Shown here piece by piece: positions 51,645 through 60,209 of a stretch of DNA of 64,000 bases. Where the stretch lies: the NCBI GenBank assembly GCA_964626055.1, contig CAZVDF010000014.1, positions 1 through 64,000 of the forward strand, in the 5' to 3' direction. How positions within the stretch are numbered: position 1 is the stretch's first letter; each line of letters begins with the position of its first letter. The position numbers and the translations under genes are program-made. Below the pieces are notes generated by a model. That model saw only the letters and a program-made list of their open reading frames with translations. It did no database searches and was not told the origin of the DNA. Source of the stretch: JAFGSG01 sp964626055. Its GTDB lineage: Bacteria > Spirochaetota > UBA4802 > JAFGDQ01.

Positions 51645-51903
51645 CTAATCTGATTCAAATTACTGACTATTTTTAGTATTGATTTAAAATTTTCGAGATG
51701 GCTCGCAGTATAATAATTAATAATAGTTCAAGGAGTCAATAAAAATAATGATCATACATTATTAAAATATTAATTCTTTAATTTTGACTTTTGTCTTGCT
51801 TTTTTTGAAAATCGCTTATTATTTAATGTACATTTCAATACTTCATATATAATTAAAAAATTTTTTTAAACCTGTAATTTTTCAGTATAATACGAGGTGA
51901 CAA
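51645..51903. other. AT-rich intergenic DNA upstream of the next gene
   Basis: No gene or clear repeat. It ends in the ribosome site cgaggtgacaa directly before the ATG at 51904. Confidence 0.5.
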
Positions 51904-52416
51904 ATGAAAGAAAAAACAAAAACCGGGAGAAACAAGAAATCCGCAGGTAAATCAAACAAAAAAAATCTAATAAAAGAGCTTAATAATTTAATAAAAGAAA
52001 CGAATGAAGAAGAAATATTATTTTTAATAAGGCAGGCACAGGTTTTTATCTATAATAAAAAAGTAGATGAACGAAATGCTGAAATTAAAAAAGGCGTAAA
52101 AATTAAGATTGATAAACCTCCTTACTCTGACAAAAAAAGCATGGAAATCAAAGAAGCCGATGACGGCAGTTCATTTATTTTTGTCATTAACAGGGCAAGA
52201 AAGTTTTTTACGCTTCAGGAAATGAAAATCATAGTAAACATTTGCAGTAATTCTTCGGACGGGAAGGAAGCCTCGCGAAGATTATATACATGGTTTAAAA
52301 ATAACAGAGGTGATGTACTCAATGATATTGGAATAGAGGTTTCGACAGATCCCGCACTTGCGACAATCTATAATTATATATCCGGGAGATATAAAGTTAA
52401 AGGCGCAGGCAAATAA
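51904..52416 (+). CDS. Unrecognised basic 170-residue protein
   Basis: I do not recognise the family. It begins with a Lys-rich tail (MKEKTKTGRNKKSAGKSNKK), then a helix LIKELNNLIKETNEEEILFL. The C-terminal half, SSFIFVINRARKFFTLQEMK and ASRRLYTWFKNNRGDVLNDI, looks like a compact winged or helical nucleic-acid-binding domain. It has no signal peptide. The clean ribosome site GAGGTGAC and consistent codon use support a real gene. It may be a small chromatin- or RNA-associated protein, but this is only a guess. Confidence 0.75.
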   Translation: MKEKTKTGRNKKSAGKSNKKNLIKELNNLIKETNEEEILFLIRQAQVFIYNKKVDERNAEIKKGVKIKIDKPPYSDKKSMEIKEADDGSSFIFVINRARKFFTLQEMKIIVNICSNSSDGKEASRRLYTWFKNNRGDVLNDIGIEVSTDPALATIYNYISGRYKVKGAGK

Positions 52417-52707
52417 CTGCTCCCGGGATTGATCCCTGACACGGATGTTAGTTTTTATATGATTAGTTGAGATAAATATAAAAGTGTAATTACCAGCGAA
52501 ATCCAAATAATTATCCTAAAAATTTCCATAGTCAACAGATCCGGTATTTTTTCTGTATTTATAAATTAAAAGCAAGATTAATATAATACGAAAAAAGCGA
52601 CCGGTCAATTGGAATGTCATAAACGTTATATAAATGGGAATAAATGCTATGCAGTGTGTAATGAATGCTATTTTAAAGGCAGGAATAACATTATAAAAAT
52701 ATCCGGA

Positions 52708-52869
52708 TTACGCCTTTATATCAATATTATTCCCTTTTTCTTTTTCGGGATTGATTTTATTTTCCGTCGTTTCCTGTCTCTCAGGATTTGCATTTTCATG
52801 CGTTATTCTTGAATTTACATTCATCCCGCTGGAAATTATATCCGATCCGCTGATATTTTGAACTTCCAT
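52708..52869 (-). CDS. Small hypothetical protein, 53 residues (weakly YjfB-like)
   Basis: A short minus-strand frame with a strong ribosome site, CCAGGGAGGGTATTT, before its ATG. The protein reads MEVQNISGSDIISSGMNVNS and then a charged, disordered tail (RITHENANPERQETTENKIN). The start recalls the short YjfB-type putative motility proteins, but the match is too weak to name it. No motility genes are near. Confidence 0.5.
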   Translation of the reverse strand: MEVQNISGSDIISSGMNVNSRITHENANPERQETTENKINPEKEKGNNIDIKA

Positions 52870-53058
52870 AAATACCCTCCCTGGTGATTAGATCATTTAA
52901 TGTATAGCAGTATATATTATAAAAAGCAACAAAAAAATTTCTAAAGTTCAGCAATATGCCGTAACTTCTATCAATAATTATTGATTCTTGACAGATAAGT
53001 TATAAATATCTATTATTGCATGTTGTTATTAAATATTTTATCTTTAAGGATTTTTATT

Positions 53059-53844
53059 ATGTATATTGACACGCACGCGCATTTTGACATGTGCATTAAA
53101 GAAAATTCAATAACGGAAGAAACGCTGCTTTCCGATTTAAACGAAAATAAGATCAAATATGCCGTTCAGATTTCAACCGAACCGGATATATTCGAATGGT
53201 CGTATAATTTTGCTAAAAATAATGACGGTATTTTTTTTACAGTCGGTATTCATCCCTCGAACTCGGCGTCTGAAAATGATCTCAACGATATGACGGCGTT
53301 CATCCGGAAGGTAATCAGTTTAAATGACGAACGGTTGCTGCTCGGCATCGGAGAGATCGGGCTGGATTATTACAGGATGCATCAGCCTAAAGATTTACAA
53401 AAAAAAATATTTATATATCAGCTTGAAACAGCCGTTAAATTCAAATTGCCCGTTATCATTCATTCCAGAGAAGCTAAAGAGGATACTCTCGATATCATCA
53501 GAAAAAAAATACCGCACACAGGCATTATGCATTGTTTTTCCGGAAACAGTAAAGTGGCGAAGGAATTTCTCGACCTTGGATTTTTTATTTCATTCGCTGG
53601 AAATCTTACGTATAATAAGGCAATTGATTTGCAGGACGCGGCAAAATATGTCCCTTCCGACAGATTGTTACTGGAGACCGACGCTCCGTTCCTTACTCCT
53701 GCTCCGCTTCGAGGCAGGAAAAACAGGCCCGAAAATGTTATTCATACTTATCAATTTATTGCCAATTTGAGAAAAGAAAATATAACAAAGATCGAAGAAT
53801 GCATCGAAATTAATTTTAACAGCATTTTAAACAAAATTAACTGA
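53059..53844 (+). CDS. TatD family metal-dependent DNase
   Basis: The ~261-residue protein starts MYIDTHAHFDM, giving the HxH metal pair, and has LLGIGEIGLDYYRMH (the Glu ligand), LPVIIHSREAKEDTLDI (His), GIMHCFSGNSKVAKEFLDLG (His) and LLLETDAPFLTPAPLRGRKN (Asp). All ligands are conserved. TatD enzymes are 3'-5' exonucleases active on DNA and RNA. The start at 53059 follows AAGGATTTTT; an upstream in-frame extension is not family-like. nadB starts 24 bases downstream. Confidence 0.95.
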   Translation: MYIDTHAHFDMCIKENSITEETLLSDLNENKIKYAVQISTEPDIFEWSYNFAKNNDGIFFTVGIHPSNSASENDLNDMTAFIRKVISLNDERLLLGIGEIGLDYYRMHQPKDLQKKIFIYQLETAVKFKLPVIIHSREAKEDTLDIIRKKIPHTGIMHCFSGNSKVAKEFLDLGFFISFAGNLTYNKAIDLQDAAKYVPSDRLLLETDAPFLTPAPLRGRKNRPENVIHTYQFIANLRKENITKIEECIEINFNSILNKIN

Positions 53845-53868
53845 GCATTCTCGATAAATCGAGGTTTA

Positions 53869-55551
53869 ATGGCGACGCAAAACAAATATTATTCCGATTT
53901 TCTCGTGATAGGAAGCGGCATTGCCGGACTCGCGTTTGCGATTAAAGCTTCCCAGATAGGAAGCGTTAATATTGTTACAAAAAAACATGACAGCGATTCG
54001 AACACAAATTACGCCCAGGGAGGTATAGCATCCGTTTTTTCAATGGATGATTCGTTCAAGGAACATATGCGCGATACCTTTAAAGCGGGAGCGGGATTAT
54101 GCAATGAAAAAGCGGTTAAAATCCTTGTACACGAAGGTCCGGACAGGGTTAATGAACTGATTGAATGGGGAACAAAATTTACATATAAAAAAGAAGGCGC
54201 CGGAAGGCCTGTTCTTGATCTCGGCAGAGAGGGCGGGCATTTGCATAACAGGATTGTACACTCCAGGGACCTGACAGGCCGGGCAATAGAAAGCGCGCTG
54301 ATTAAAAAAATATCGACAATCGGGAATATTCGTATATTCGAAAATCATACCGCAATCGACCTTCTTACCGAACATCAGCTTCATGTTTTAAACAGGGAAA
54401 AAGCCAGGACACCTATAACATGTTACGGAGCCTATATATTTGAAAATTCAACCGGTGCTGTCCATATCTTTAATTCAAAGATAACTCTTCTTGCCACAGG
54501 CGGGGTGGGACAGGTTTATCTGCATACGACAAATCCGGACATTGCCACCGGCGACGGAATATCAATGGCGTACAGAGCGGGTGCCATGATCGCGGATATG
54601 GAATTCTATCAATTCCATCCGACATCGCTTTATACAAAGAAGCACGAAGGCAGGGCATTCCTAATATCGGAAGCCGTCAGAGGCGAAGGCGGTATTTTAA
54701 TAAATTCCAAAAACAAACGCATAATGGAATCCGTGCATCCGTTAAAAGACCTGGCACCGCGCGATATTGTCGCAAGAGCGATCGACATGGAGCTTAAAAA
54801 ATCCGGTGAAAAGTGCGTATACCTTGATATTACTTTTAAAGGTAAAGCATTCGTTAAAAAAAGATTTCCCGGTATATTCGAATATTGCATGTCCGAAGGA
54901 ATAGATATCTCAAAAATGCCCATCCCGGTTGTTCCTGCGGCTCATTTTCTCTGCGGGGGAATAGTATCCGATGTTAATGGGCACACATCCATCAGAAATC
55001 TATATGTATCGGGCGAATCTGCCTGTACGGGTGTCCACGGCGCAAACAGGCTTGCCAGCAACTCTTTACTGGAAGGCGTCGTATTTTCGCACAGGGCTTT
55101 CATTCATTCTGCAGGATACTTCAGGAATTACGGGCAAAAAATAAAAATACCTTCATTCCCTGCATGGAACAAAAAAGGTACATTCGATTTTGAGGAATGG
55201 GTGCTTATCCAGCATAATCTGGCTGAATTAAAGTTCCTTATGTGGGATTATGTAGGCATTGAAAGAACTGATCTCCGCCTGCAGAGGGCATACAGAAGAA
55301 TAGCGTTTTTGGAAGATGAGATACTGGATTATTATAGGCGCAGTACACTGTCGTCAAAACTCATTGAGCTGCGTAACCTGGCCGCATCGGCAAAGCTGAT
55401 AATTGTAAGCGCTATGTTAAGGAAAGAAAGCAGGGGGCTTCATTATAATACAGATTACCCGAAAACCAGAAATGATCAAAAAATAAACATAATTCATAGA
55501 TCGAAAAAGAAACCTGTCAGGGGTAAGCTTAAAGATTTCATTTTTACATAA
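53869..55551 (+). CDS. nadB: L-aspartate oxidase
   Basis: The 560-residue flavoprotein begins with the FAD motif DFLVIGSGIAGLAFAIKASQ and contains TNYAQGGIASVF, REGGHLHNRIVHSRDLTGRA, FHPTSLYTKKHEGRAFLISE, AVRGEGGILINS, and PVVPAAHFLCGGIVSDVNGH. It oxidises aspartate to iminoaspartate, the first step of de novo NAD synthesis. NadA and NadC are not in the window. It forms a two-gene unit with tatD. Ribosome site CGAGG precedes the ATG. Confidence 0.96.
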   Translation: MATQNKYYSDFLVIGSGIAGLAFAIKASQIGSVNIVTKKHDSDSNTNYAQGGIASVFSMDDSFKEHMRDTFKAGAGLCNEKAVKILVHEGPDRVNELIEWGTKFTYKKEGAGRPVLDLGREGGHLHNRIVHSRDLTGRAIESALIKKISTIGNIRIFENHTAIDLLTEHQLHVLNREKARTPITCYGAYIFENSTGAVHIFNSKITLLATGGVGQVYLHTTNPDIATGDGISMAYRAGAMIADMEFYQFHPTSLYTKKHEGRAFLISEAVRGEGGILINSKNKRIMESVHPLKDLAPRDIVARAIDMELKKSGEKCVYLDITFKGKAFVKKRFPGIFEYCMSEGIDISKMPIPVVPAAHFLCGGIVSDVNGHTSIRNLYVSGESACTGVHGANRLASNSLLEGVVFSHRAFIHSAGYFRNYGQKIKIPSFPAWNKKGTFDFEEWVLIQHNLAELKFLMWDYVGIERTDLRLQRAYRRIAFLEDEILDYYRRSTLSSKLIELRNLAASAKLIIVSAMLRKESRGLHYNTDYPKTRNDQKINIIHRSKKKPVRGKLKDFIFT

Positions 55552-55563
55552 ATTTTTACTGTA

Positions 55564-56190
55564 TTATCTCATCATTTCACTGGGGCTCATCGGCATATTT
55601 CTTTCCTGCTTTTTGGGGATATTTCTTTCTTTCGGAATTTCTTCGTTCATGACATTTTTTACCGGGGAATTGATTGTCGATGGATTTCCCTGCATTACAG
55701 GCGCAGCTTTTTCCGGTATTATCTGCGTTATTCCCTGTTTAATGGGATTATTTTGAAGCTTAGGCGTTAATATTGCTTTTTCGTCAATATTGAATTTTTG
55801 TTTGGCTATAACATAATCATTAATTATAAAAAGAAGCAAATAATCTCCGCTGCCGTATTTCTGGATCAATTTTTCAACGGGTATCGATTCCCAGATTTTT
55901 TTTGTTCCCGGCTTAATATTGATATCGATACTTTCTTTTTGTATCATATCGACATATTCTTTACCCTGATAAAATCTACGCGTAATGATCAGACTATCGA
56001 ACGGCTTATTCTGACTTAAAGTATAAGCGAAATTATCATTTCGTCTGAAAATATTTGTCTGTTCCGATACTTCAATTTTCTCGTTATCGAAAGTTTTTCC
56101 TATTTTAATCACCGGTCCTTTATTCCCGGTACAATTAATATTAAGAGCAATTAAGGCAGTCAGTAATATTAAAAAATGAAATTTATGCAT
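55564..56190 (-). CDS. Putative lipoprotein with Pro/Asn-rich tail
   Basis: The ~208-residue protein starts MHKFHFLILLTALIALNINC, a lipoprotein-like signal with Cys20 and an unconventional lipobox such as spirochaetes use. The mature domain (FAYTLSQNKPFDSLIITRRF, GDYLLLFIINDYVIAKQKFN) is beta-rich and resembles a small Ig-like domain; I cannot name the family. The last ~70 residues are low-complexity (Pro, Met, Asn, Lys). The ATG at 56190 is preferred over a longer frame from 56214, as the signal begins there. It follows bacterioferritin by about 34 bases. Confidence 0.72.
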   Translation of the reverse strand: MHKFHFLILLTALIALNINCTGNKGPVIKIGKTFDNEKIEVSEQTNIFRRNDNFAYTLSQNKPFDSLIITRRFYQGKEYVDMIQKESIDINIKPGTKKIWESIPVEKLIQKYGSGDYLLLFIINDYVIAKQKFNIDEKAILTPKLQNNPIKQGITQIIPEKAAPVMQGNPSTINSPVKNVMNEEIPKERNIPKKQERNMPMSPSEMMR

Positions 56191-56223
56191 ATATGCTTTC
56201 CTTATATCGAGCAATTGATATTA

Positions 56224-56760
56224 TTACTGGGCGGAAGGCCCTGTTATGAATCCTTTTGAAGCAGGGCCGGTGCTTGAAGGCGTACCGGCTATGCGTGCCA
56301 GATATGTAGAACCTAAATTTTTAATATGCTCGTTGACATTATCAAAATAATTGAAATGCTGCTGTTCTTCATCTATTATTGTTTCAAAGAGTTTTATACT
56401 GGTGCTGTCGCCGTTTTCCCTGCAGACAAGTAAAAATTGATTATATACGGCGATAGCATTGTCTTCGAGGTCTGAATCAAAACCGAAAATTTTTTCAATT
56501 TTTTGCGCTTTTTCGATATTATCTGAAGCTTCGGTTGTCGGTTCACCTCCGAGTTCTTTAATGCGTTCTGCAAATTTTTCTGCGTGACGCATTTCATCGA
56601 TGGCAATTAATTTTACGTTTGCTGCGAGCTCGCCATAGTCCATATTATCCAGATTATAATGTTGATTCATATATTGTCCTATTGCATTCAATTCCATAGA
56701 TCTGGCTTTGTTTAATACTTCGATAATTTTATTCTTTTGTTCCTGTTTGTTATTTGCCAT
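56224..56760 (-). CDS. bfr: Bacterioferritin
   Basis: The 178-residue protein is a ferritin-like four-helix protein of the bacterioferritin type. Ferroxidase ligands lie in MELNAIGQYMNQHY, LIAIDEMRHAEKFAERIKEL (ExxH), and the second ETIIDEEQQHFNYFD (ExxH). It lacks a clear haem-ligand Met in the usual place, so haem binding is uncertain. Its C-terminal tail after about residue 155 (TPSSTGPASKGF) is unusual and disordered. It stores iron and protects from peroxide. Ribosome site GAGGTGAA is well placed. Confidence 0.92.
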   Translation of the reverse strand: MANNKQEQKNKIIEVLNKARSMELNAIGQYMNQHYNLDNMDYGELAANVKLIAIDEMRHAEKFAERIKELGGEPTTEASDNIEKAQKIEKIFGFDSDLEDNAIAVYNQFLLVCRENGDSTSIKLFETIIDEEQQHFNYFDNVNEHIKNLGSTYLARIAGTPSSTGPASKGFITGPSAQ

Positions 56761-56796
56761 ATTTCACCTCGGTTTATTAATTTATTATGAAATAAA

Positions 56797-56956
56797 GGGG
56801 TTGTCTCATAATGTTTTAATTCTAAGAAATTCGATTATATTAGTAAAATTTTCGAGGACTGTCTGAGGCTAAAGGCCGAGTTCCGCAGAAAATTTTACTA
56901 ATATAATCGAATTTCGATATTACATATTAAACAGACTTTGTTTTGAGACAGCCCCC
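56797..56956. repeat. 160-bp inverted-repeat element C upstream of bacterioferritin
   Basis: Ends ggggttgtctcataatg and ttttgagacagcccc form terminal inverted repeats. Inside, a perfect 27-bp inverted repeat (56826-56852 with 56889-56915) encloses a 36-base core, cgaggactgtctgaggctaa, aggccgagttccgcag. The right half is found reversed at 14943-15012. It lies in the upstream region of bfr. A second small hairpin, ccccaccggt/accggtgggg, follows at about 56955-56980. Confidence 0.8.
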
Positions 56957-57173
56957 CACCGGTAATTTCACCGGTGGGAATACGGGCTATGCCCGGATTC
57001 TTGTTCAGAACAAACGGCCACAACAACACTTTAAAAAATATCTTTTAATAATGAAATTTTATAATCAATTGTATTTCATATGTCAATTATTATATTGGCA
57101 ACTATTCAGAAATACCAGACTCTAAAGCGTAATACGACGAAGCCTGGATTGAGAATAGCATGCCGATCGAATT

Positions 57174-58391
57174 TTATTCGATTTTAATATTCATCATAGC
57201 TTCTGCTTCATTGGCTTTTTTAATCGCGTCATCAATAGAATTGGCTTTTGTGATAACAACGCCAATTCTATCATGGTTAGTCATCGGCTTTTTTACGGCA
57301 GAACCTATATCCTTAAATATCCTTGAATAAATAATTCCGGAATATTTATCTTTTAAAGGACTGAAGGATAAAAGAGTTCCGTTTATTCCTGTCAGGTATT
57401 TTACGATAACGGATTTTCGATATTTTTTATTCGATGGAGGGGGTGAAAAATTTTTATCGATTACCGATTTTACTGATTCTCTTATTATATTATAACCCGT
57501 TCTTTCAGGGATCAGAATATCCGACAGGAACTCTCCTCCGAATTCGGGCGTTGATTCAATTAAATATATTTCATTGCTGTCGGTAATTATCAGTTCCATT
57601 ATTAATGGAGAATTTATAATTTTAAAATTATCAGTTATGCTCTGTCCTATTGTCTGTATTTCATTCCAGAGATTGTAATATTTTGACGGGGATTTATGCA
57701 TTATATCTACAAAATACGGCAGGGACGATTTAATTTTATCGGTTATTTCAACCAGATAGAACCTGCTTTTTGAAACAATTCCGGCAGCTATTATTTCATC
57801 CCCTTCAATATATTTCTCGATCAGATGATTTTCATTTCTTGGAGATCTGTTTTTAAAATAATTTTTGAATTCTTTTGAATTTTGAATAAGTTCGACGCTG
57901 TTCTTTGCATGCCCTACGGCGGGTTTAATAATAAAAGGGTAGGAAAAATTTTTTTTCGGTATCTTGGATTGCATATTTGAATAGGCTATGAACGCAGGCG
58001 AATTAATATTATAATTTTTAAAACATATTTTCATCTTTTCTTTATTGATAAATTCCTCGATTTTATTGAACGGGATCAGCGGGATACGAAGCTTTTCGGC
58101 TAAAAAACTGGCAGTTCTGATCGCCGGGCCGAACGATTTCGTAAGTACGCCAAGGATCTCGCCTTCTATGAGAAAGTCTTTTAATTTATCATAAATTTCA
58201 TTGTAGTTCTCTGTCGATTCCTGTATCCGGATATCGCATTTATGCATACCGGCGGCGCAGATATCCCTGTCGACACCGATGACATGGAGATTTAATTTTT
58301 TTGCCTCTTCAATAAGAGGGATCTGGTTGATGCCACCTCCGATTGAAATGAAAAAATTGTTATGAGAAAATATTTTTTTATTCCAGAACAT
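57174..58391 (-). CDS. ATP-grasp family ligase (carbamoyl-phosphate-synthase/PurK-like)
   Basis: The 405-residue protein starts with a Rossmann-like N-terminal domain (FFISIGGGINQIPLIEEAKK, LNLHVIGVDRD) and has a central ATP-grasp fold with SYPFIIKPAVGHAKNS (phosphate lysine), NHLIEKYIEGDEIIAAGIVS and YLIESTPEFGGEFLSDILIP with the magnesium-binding Glu and Asn-like positions. It joins a carboxylate to an amine or thiol, with no substrate evident. The last ~80 residues match the C-terminal ATP-grasp domain. It is divergent from the mcsA operon. Confidence 0.88.
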   Translation of the reverse strand: MFWNKKIFSHNNFFISIGGGINQIPLIEEAKKLNLHVIGVDRDICAAGMHKCDIRIQESTENYNEIYDKLKDFLIEGEILGVLTKSFGPAIRTASFLAEKLRIPLIPFNKIEEFINKEKMKICFKNYNINSPAFIAYSNMQSKIPKKNFSYPFIIKPAVGHAKNSVELIQNSKEFKNYFKNRSPRNENHLIEKYIEGDEIIAAGIVSKSRFYLVEITDKIKSSLPYFVDIMHKSPSKYYNLWNEIQTIGQSITDNFKIINSPLIMELIITDSNEIYLIESTPEFGGEFLSDILIPERTGYNIIRESVKSVIDKNFSPPPSNKKYRKSVIVKYLTGINGTLLSFSPLKDKYSGIIYSRIFKDIGSAVKKPMTNHDRIGVVITKANSIDDAIKKANEAEAMMNIKIE

Positions 58392-58498
58392 TCGGTTTTT
58401 TTAAACTGCTGAATGTAGTTGCTTTAACGAAAATAATGTTTAAAATTTAAGTATTAAAATTAATAAATCAACAAAATAAAAAATTTTCAATTAATTGT

Positions 58499-58527
58499 TT
58501 TACAATTTTATTTTTTTCGTGTATACT
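58499..58527 (+). promoter_or_regulatory. Sigma-70-type promoter of mcsA-mcsB-clpC
   Basis: TTTACA (58499-58504) and TATACT (58522-58527) are separated by 17 bases, about 130 bases before the mcsA start. No CtsR or CIRCE operator is evident in the leader. Confidence 0.6.
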
Positions 58528-58654
58528 CTGAGTCAACAATAATGAAAGACATCCCGAATATATCATATCCTATAATAGGGATGACGGTTAAAAAATCGGA
58601 AACTTGTCGAGATGACTTGATCATAATTTAATTTGTAAAATCAGCGAGGATCGT

Positions 58655-59161
58655 ATGTTCTGTGATGATTGCGAAAATTCAGAGGCTCTGTCGGATCATA
58701 CCGGGATATCCGGAGATAAACAAAACGAGTCGTATTTTTGCATAAACTGCTCCAAAAATATGCAGACGATTCAGGGGCGTAACATTTTATATGCAATAGA
58801 ATCTGATGAAAAAACGGAAAATAACATCAATTCGAAATGCCCGAACTGCGGATTAACGGCTAAAGATTTGATTTATGAAGGTCGTCCGGGCTGCCCGGTA
58901 TGTTACAAATATTTTAATTCTTTTTTTATTTCATTTTACGAAGGAAATAAGAATAAAAAATACAACGGCAAAAAACCATTTAATTATGTTGAAGTACCGA
59001 CAGAGCGAAATAATATTTATGAATTAAATCAAATTATTTTTAATTCACTGGATAAGAAAAGTAAACTTGAAAAAGCATTAAAAACTGCCGTCATGGAAGA
59101 ACGTTATGAAGATGCAGCAGTAATCCGGGATAAATTGAAAGAGGTTACATCAGATGAATAA
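58655..59161 (+). CDS. mcsA: McsA-like zinc-finger protein with UVR motif
   Basis: The 168-residue protein has four CxxC pairs (CDDC near 3-6, CINC near 29-32, CPNC near 65-68, CPVC near 83-86), typical of McsA. A C-terminal UVR helix follows: LKTAVMEERYEDAAVIRDKL. In Firmicutes McsA activates the arginine kinase McsB and links it to ClpC. AGGATCGT precedes the ATG. Its stop overlaps the mcsB start by eight bases, so the two are coupled. Confidence 0.88.
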   Translation: MFCDDCENSEALSDHTGISGDKQNESYFCINCSKNMQTIQGRNILYAIESDEKTENNINSKCPNCGLTAKDLIYEGRPGCPVCYKYFNSFFISFYEGNKNKKYNGKKPFNYVEVPTERNNIYELNQIIFNSLDKKSKLEKALKTAVMEERYEDAAVIRDKLKEVTSDE

Positions 59162-60194
59162 TATAGATTTTGCACGGCCATCTCCCATTCACTCTCTTCG
59201 ATCGGAAAATTTTCACTTCGTCGATACCGTAATTTCTACGTGTATAATTCTTAGAAGAAATATATACAATATTCCATTTTCGCACAGACAGGAACAGGAG
59301 CATCTCGCACGATTAAAAACTATTTCTGAAATATTCATAAAGGAATCGGGAATAAGAGGACTATCCATGCTGGAAATCAATTCTCTGGATAAAGTCACCA
59401 AACGTTTTTTAAGAGAAAAAAATATCATCAGTTTTGCGATGGAGACTTCCGAAAATTCGTTCGTTATATTAAATACTACCGATGACTTTATAATATTGAT
59501 CAATGATTCGGATCATTTTAAAATTCAGGTTGTGAAACCGGGGCTCCAGCTTTCGGAATCGTATGATACGGCAAACGTTGCGGATAATGAATTGAATAAA
59601 TTTGCTCCTTATGCCTATTCGGAAAATTACGGATTCATTACTTCCGATCCGTCGAATCACGGGATTGAAATTTCAGTAATTCTCCATTTACCTGTCCTTT
59701 GCCTTACAAAAAGAATTGTCGACGTCCTGGATATTGCAAAAATATCGGGATTCAATATCGAAGGTCTTAAGCAGGAAGGATTCAAAACATTTGGCGGATT
59801 GTATAAATTATCTGGAGGTCATGCGGCCTGCATTTCTGAGATGTCGATGCTCGGTGAATTTCAGAAAATTACTCAGAAAATAATCAGAACGGAATCTGAA
59901 GAAAGGGAAAATTATTTTTCAGAACATAAAATAAAGATGGAAGATAAAATTTTCAGATCTTACGGGATATTGAAATATTCAAAAAGAATGGGCTATGTAG
60001 AGTCGATGGATTTATTATCCGATATCAGGCTGGGAATTATTCTTTCAACCGTTAAAAATCTGGAGCTGAGCCGGATAAATGATTTAATGATGAATATGCA
60101 GTGGGCCCATATGCAGAAAATTTCAAAAACAATATTTACCGATACTTCGGAAGGCGATATATTCAGAGCTTCATATTTAAGGGATCAATTTTAG
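59154..60194 (+). CDS. mcsB: McsB-like protein, probable pseudokinase of the phosphagen-kinase fold
   Basis: The 346 residues follow McsB from end to end, but the catalytic motifs are gone. Where the family has SSRxRLARN there is STCIILRRN (28-36). NEEDH is NTTDD (107-111). CPxNxGTGxRAS is DPSNHGIEIS (165-174), losing the Cys and Arg. RGxYGEGxEA is EGLKQEGFKT (203-212). The C-terminal RxxxLR pattern stays as RASYLRDQF. It therefore probably cannot phosphorylate arginine and may act as an adaptor between McsA and ClpC. It begins inside the mcsA 3' end, and clpC starts 16 bases after its stop. Confidence 0.85.
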   Translation: MNNIDFARPSPIHSLRSENFHFVDTVISTCIILRRNIYNIPFSHRQEQEHLARLKTISEIFIKESGIRGLSMLEINSLDKVTKRFLREKNIISFAMETSENSFVILNTTDDFIILINDSDHFKIQVVKPGLQLSESYDTANVADNELNKFAPYAYSENYGFITSDPSNHGIEISVILHLPVLCLTKRIVDVLDIAKISGFNIEGLKQEGFKTFGGLYKLSGGHAACISEMSMLGEFQKITQKIIRTESEERENYFSEHKIKMEDKIFRSYGILKYSKRMGYVESMDLLSDIRLGIILSTVKNLELSRINDLMMNMQWAHMQKISKTIFTDTSEGDIFRASYLRDQF

Positions 60195-60209
60195 CGGAGT
60201 TTGTTTCTC

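Noticed and set aside
59154..60194. McsB considered as a normal arginine kinase
   Set aside because: Overall match is clear, but all four catalytic motifs differ, so active kinase was not assigned.
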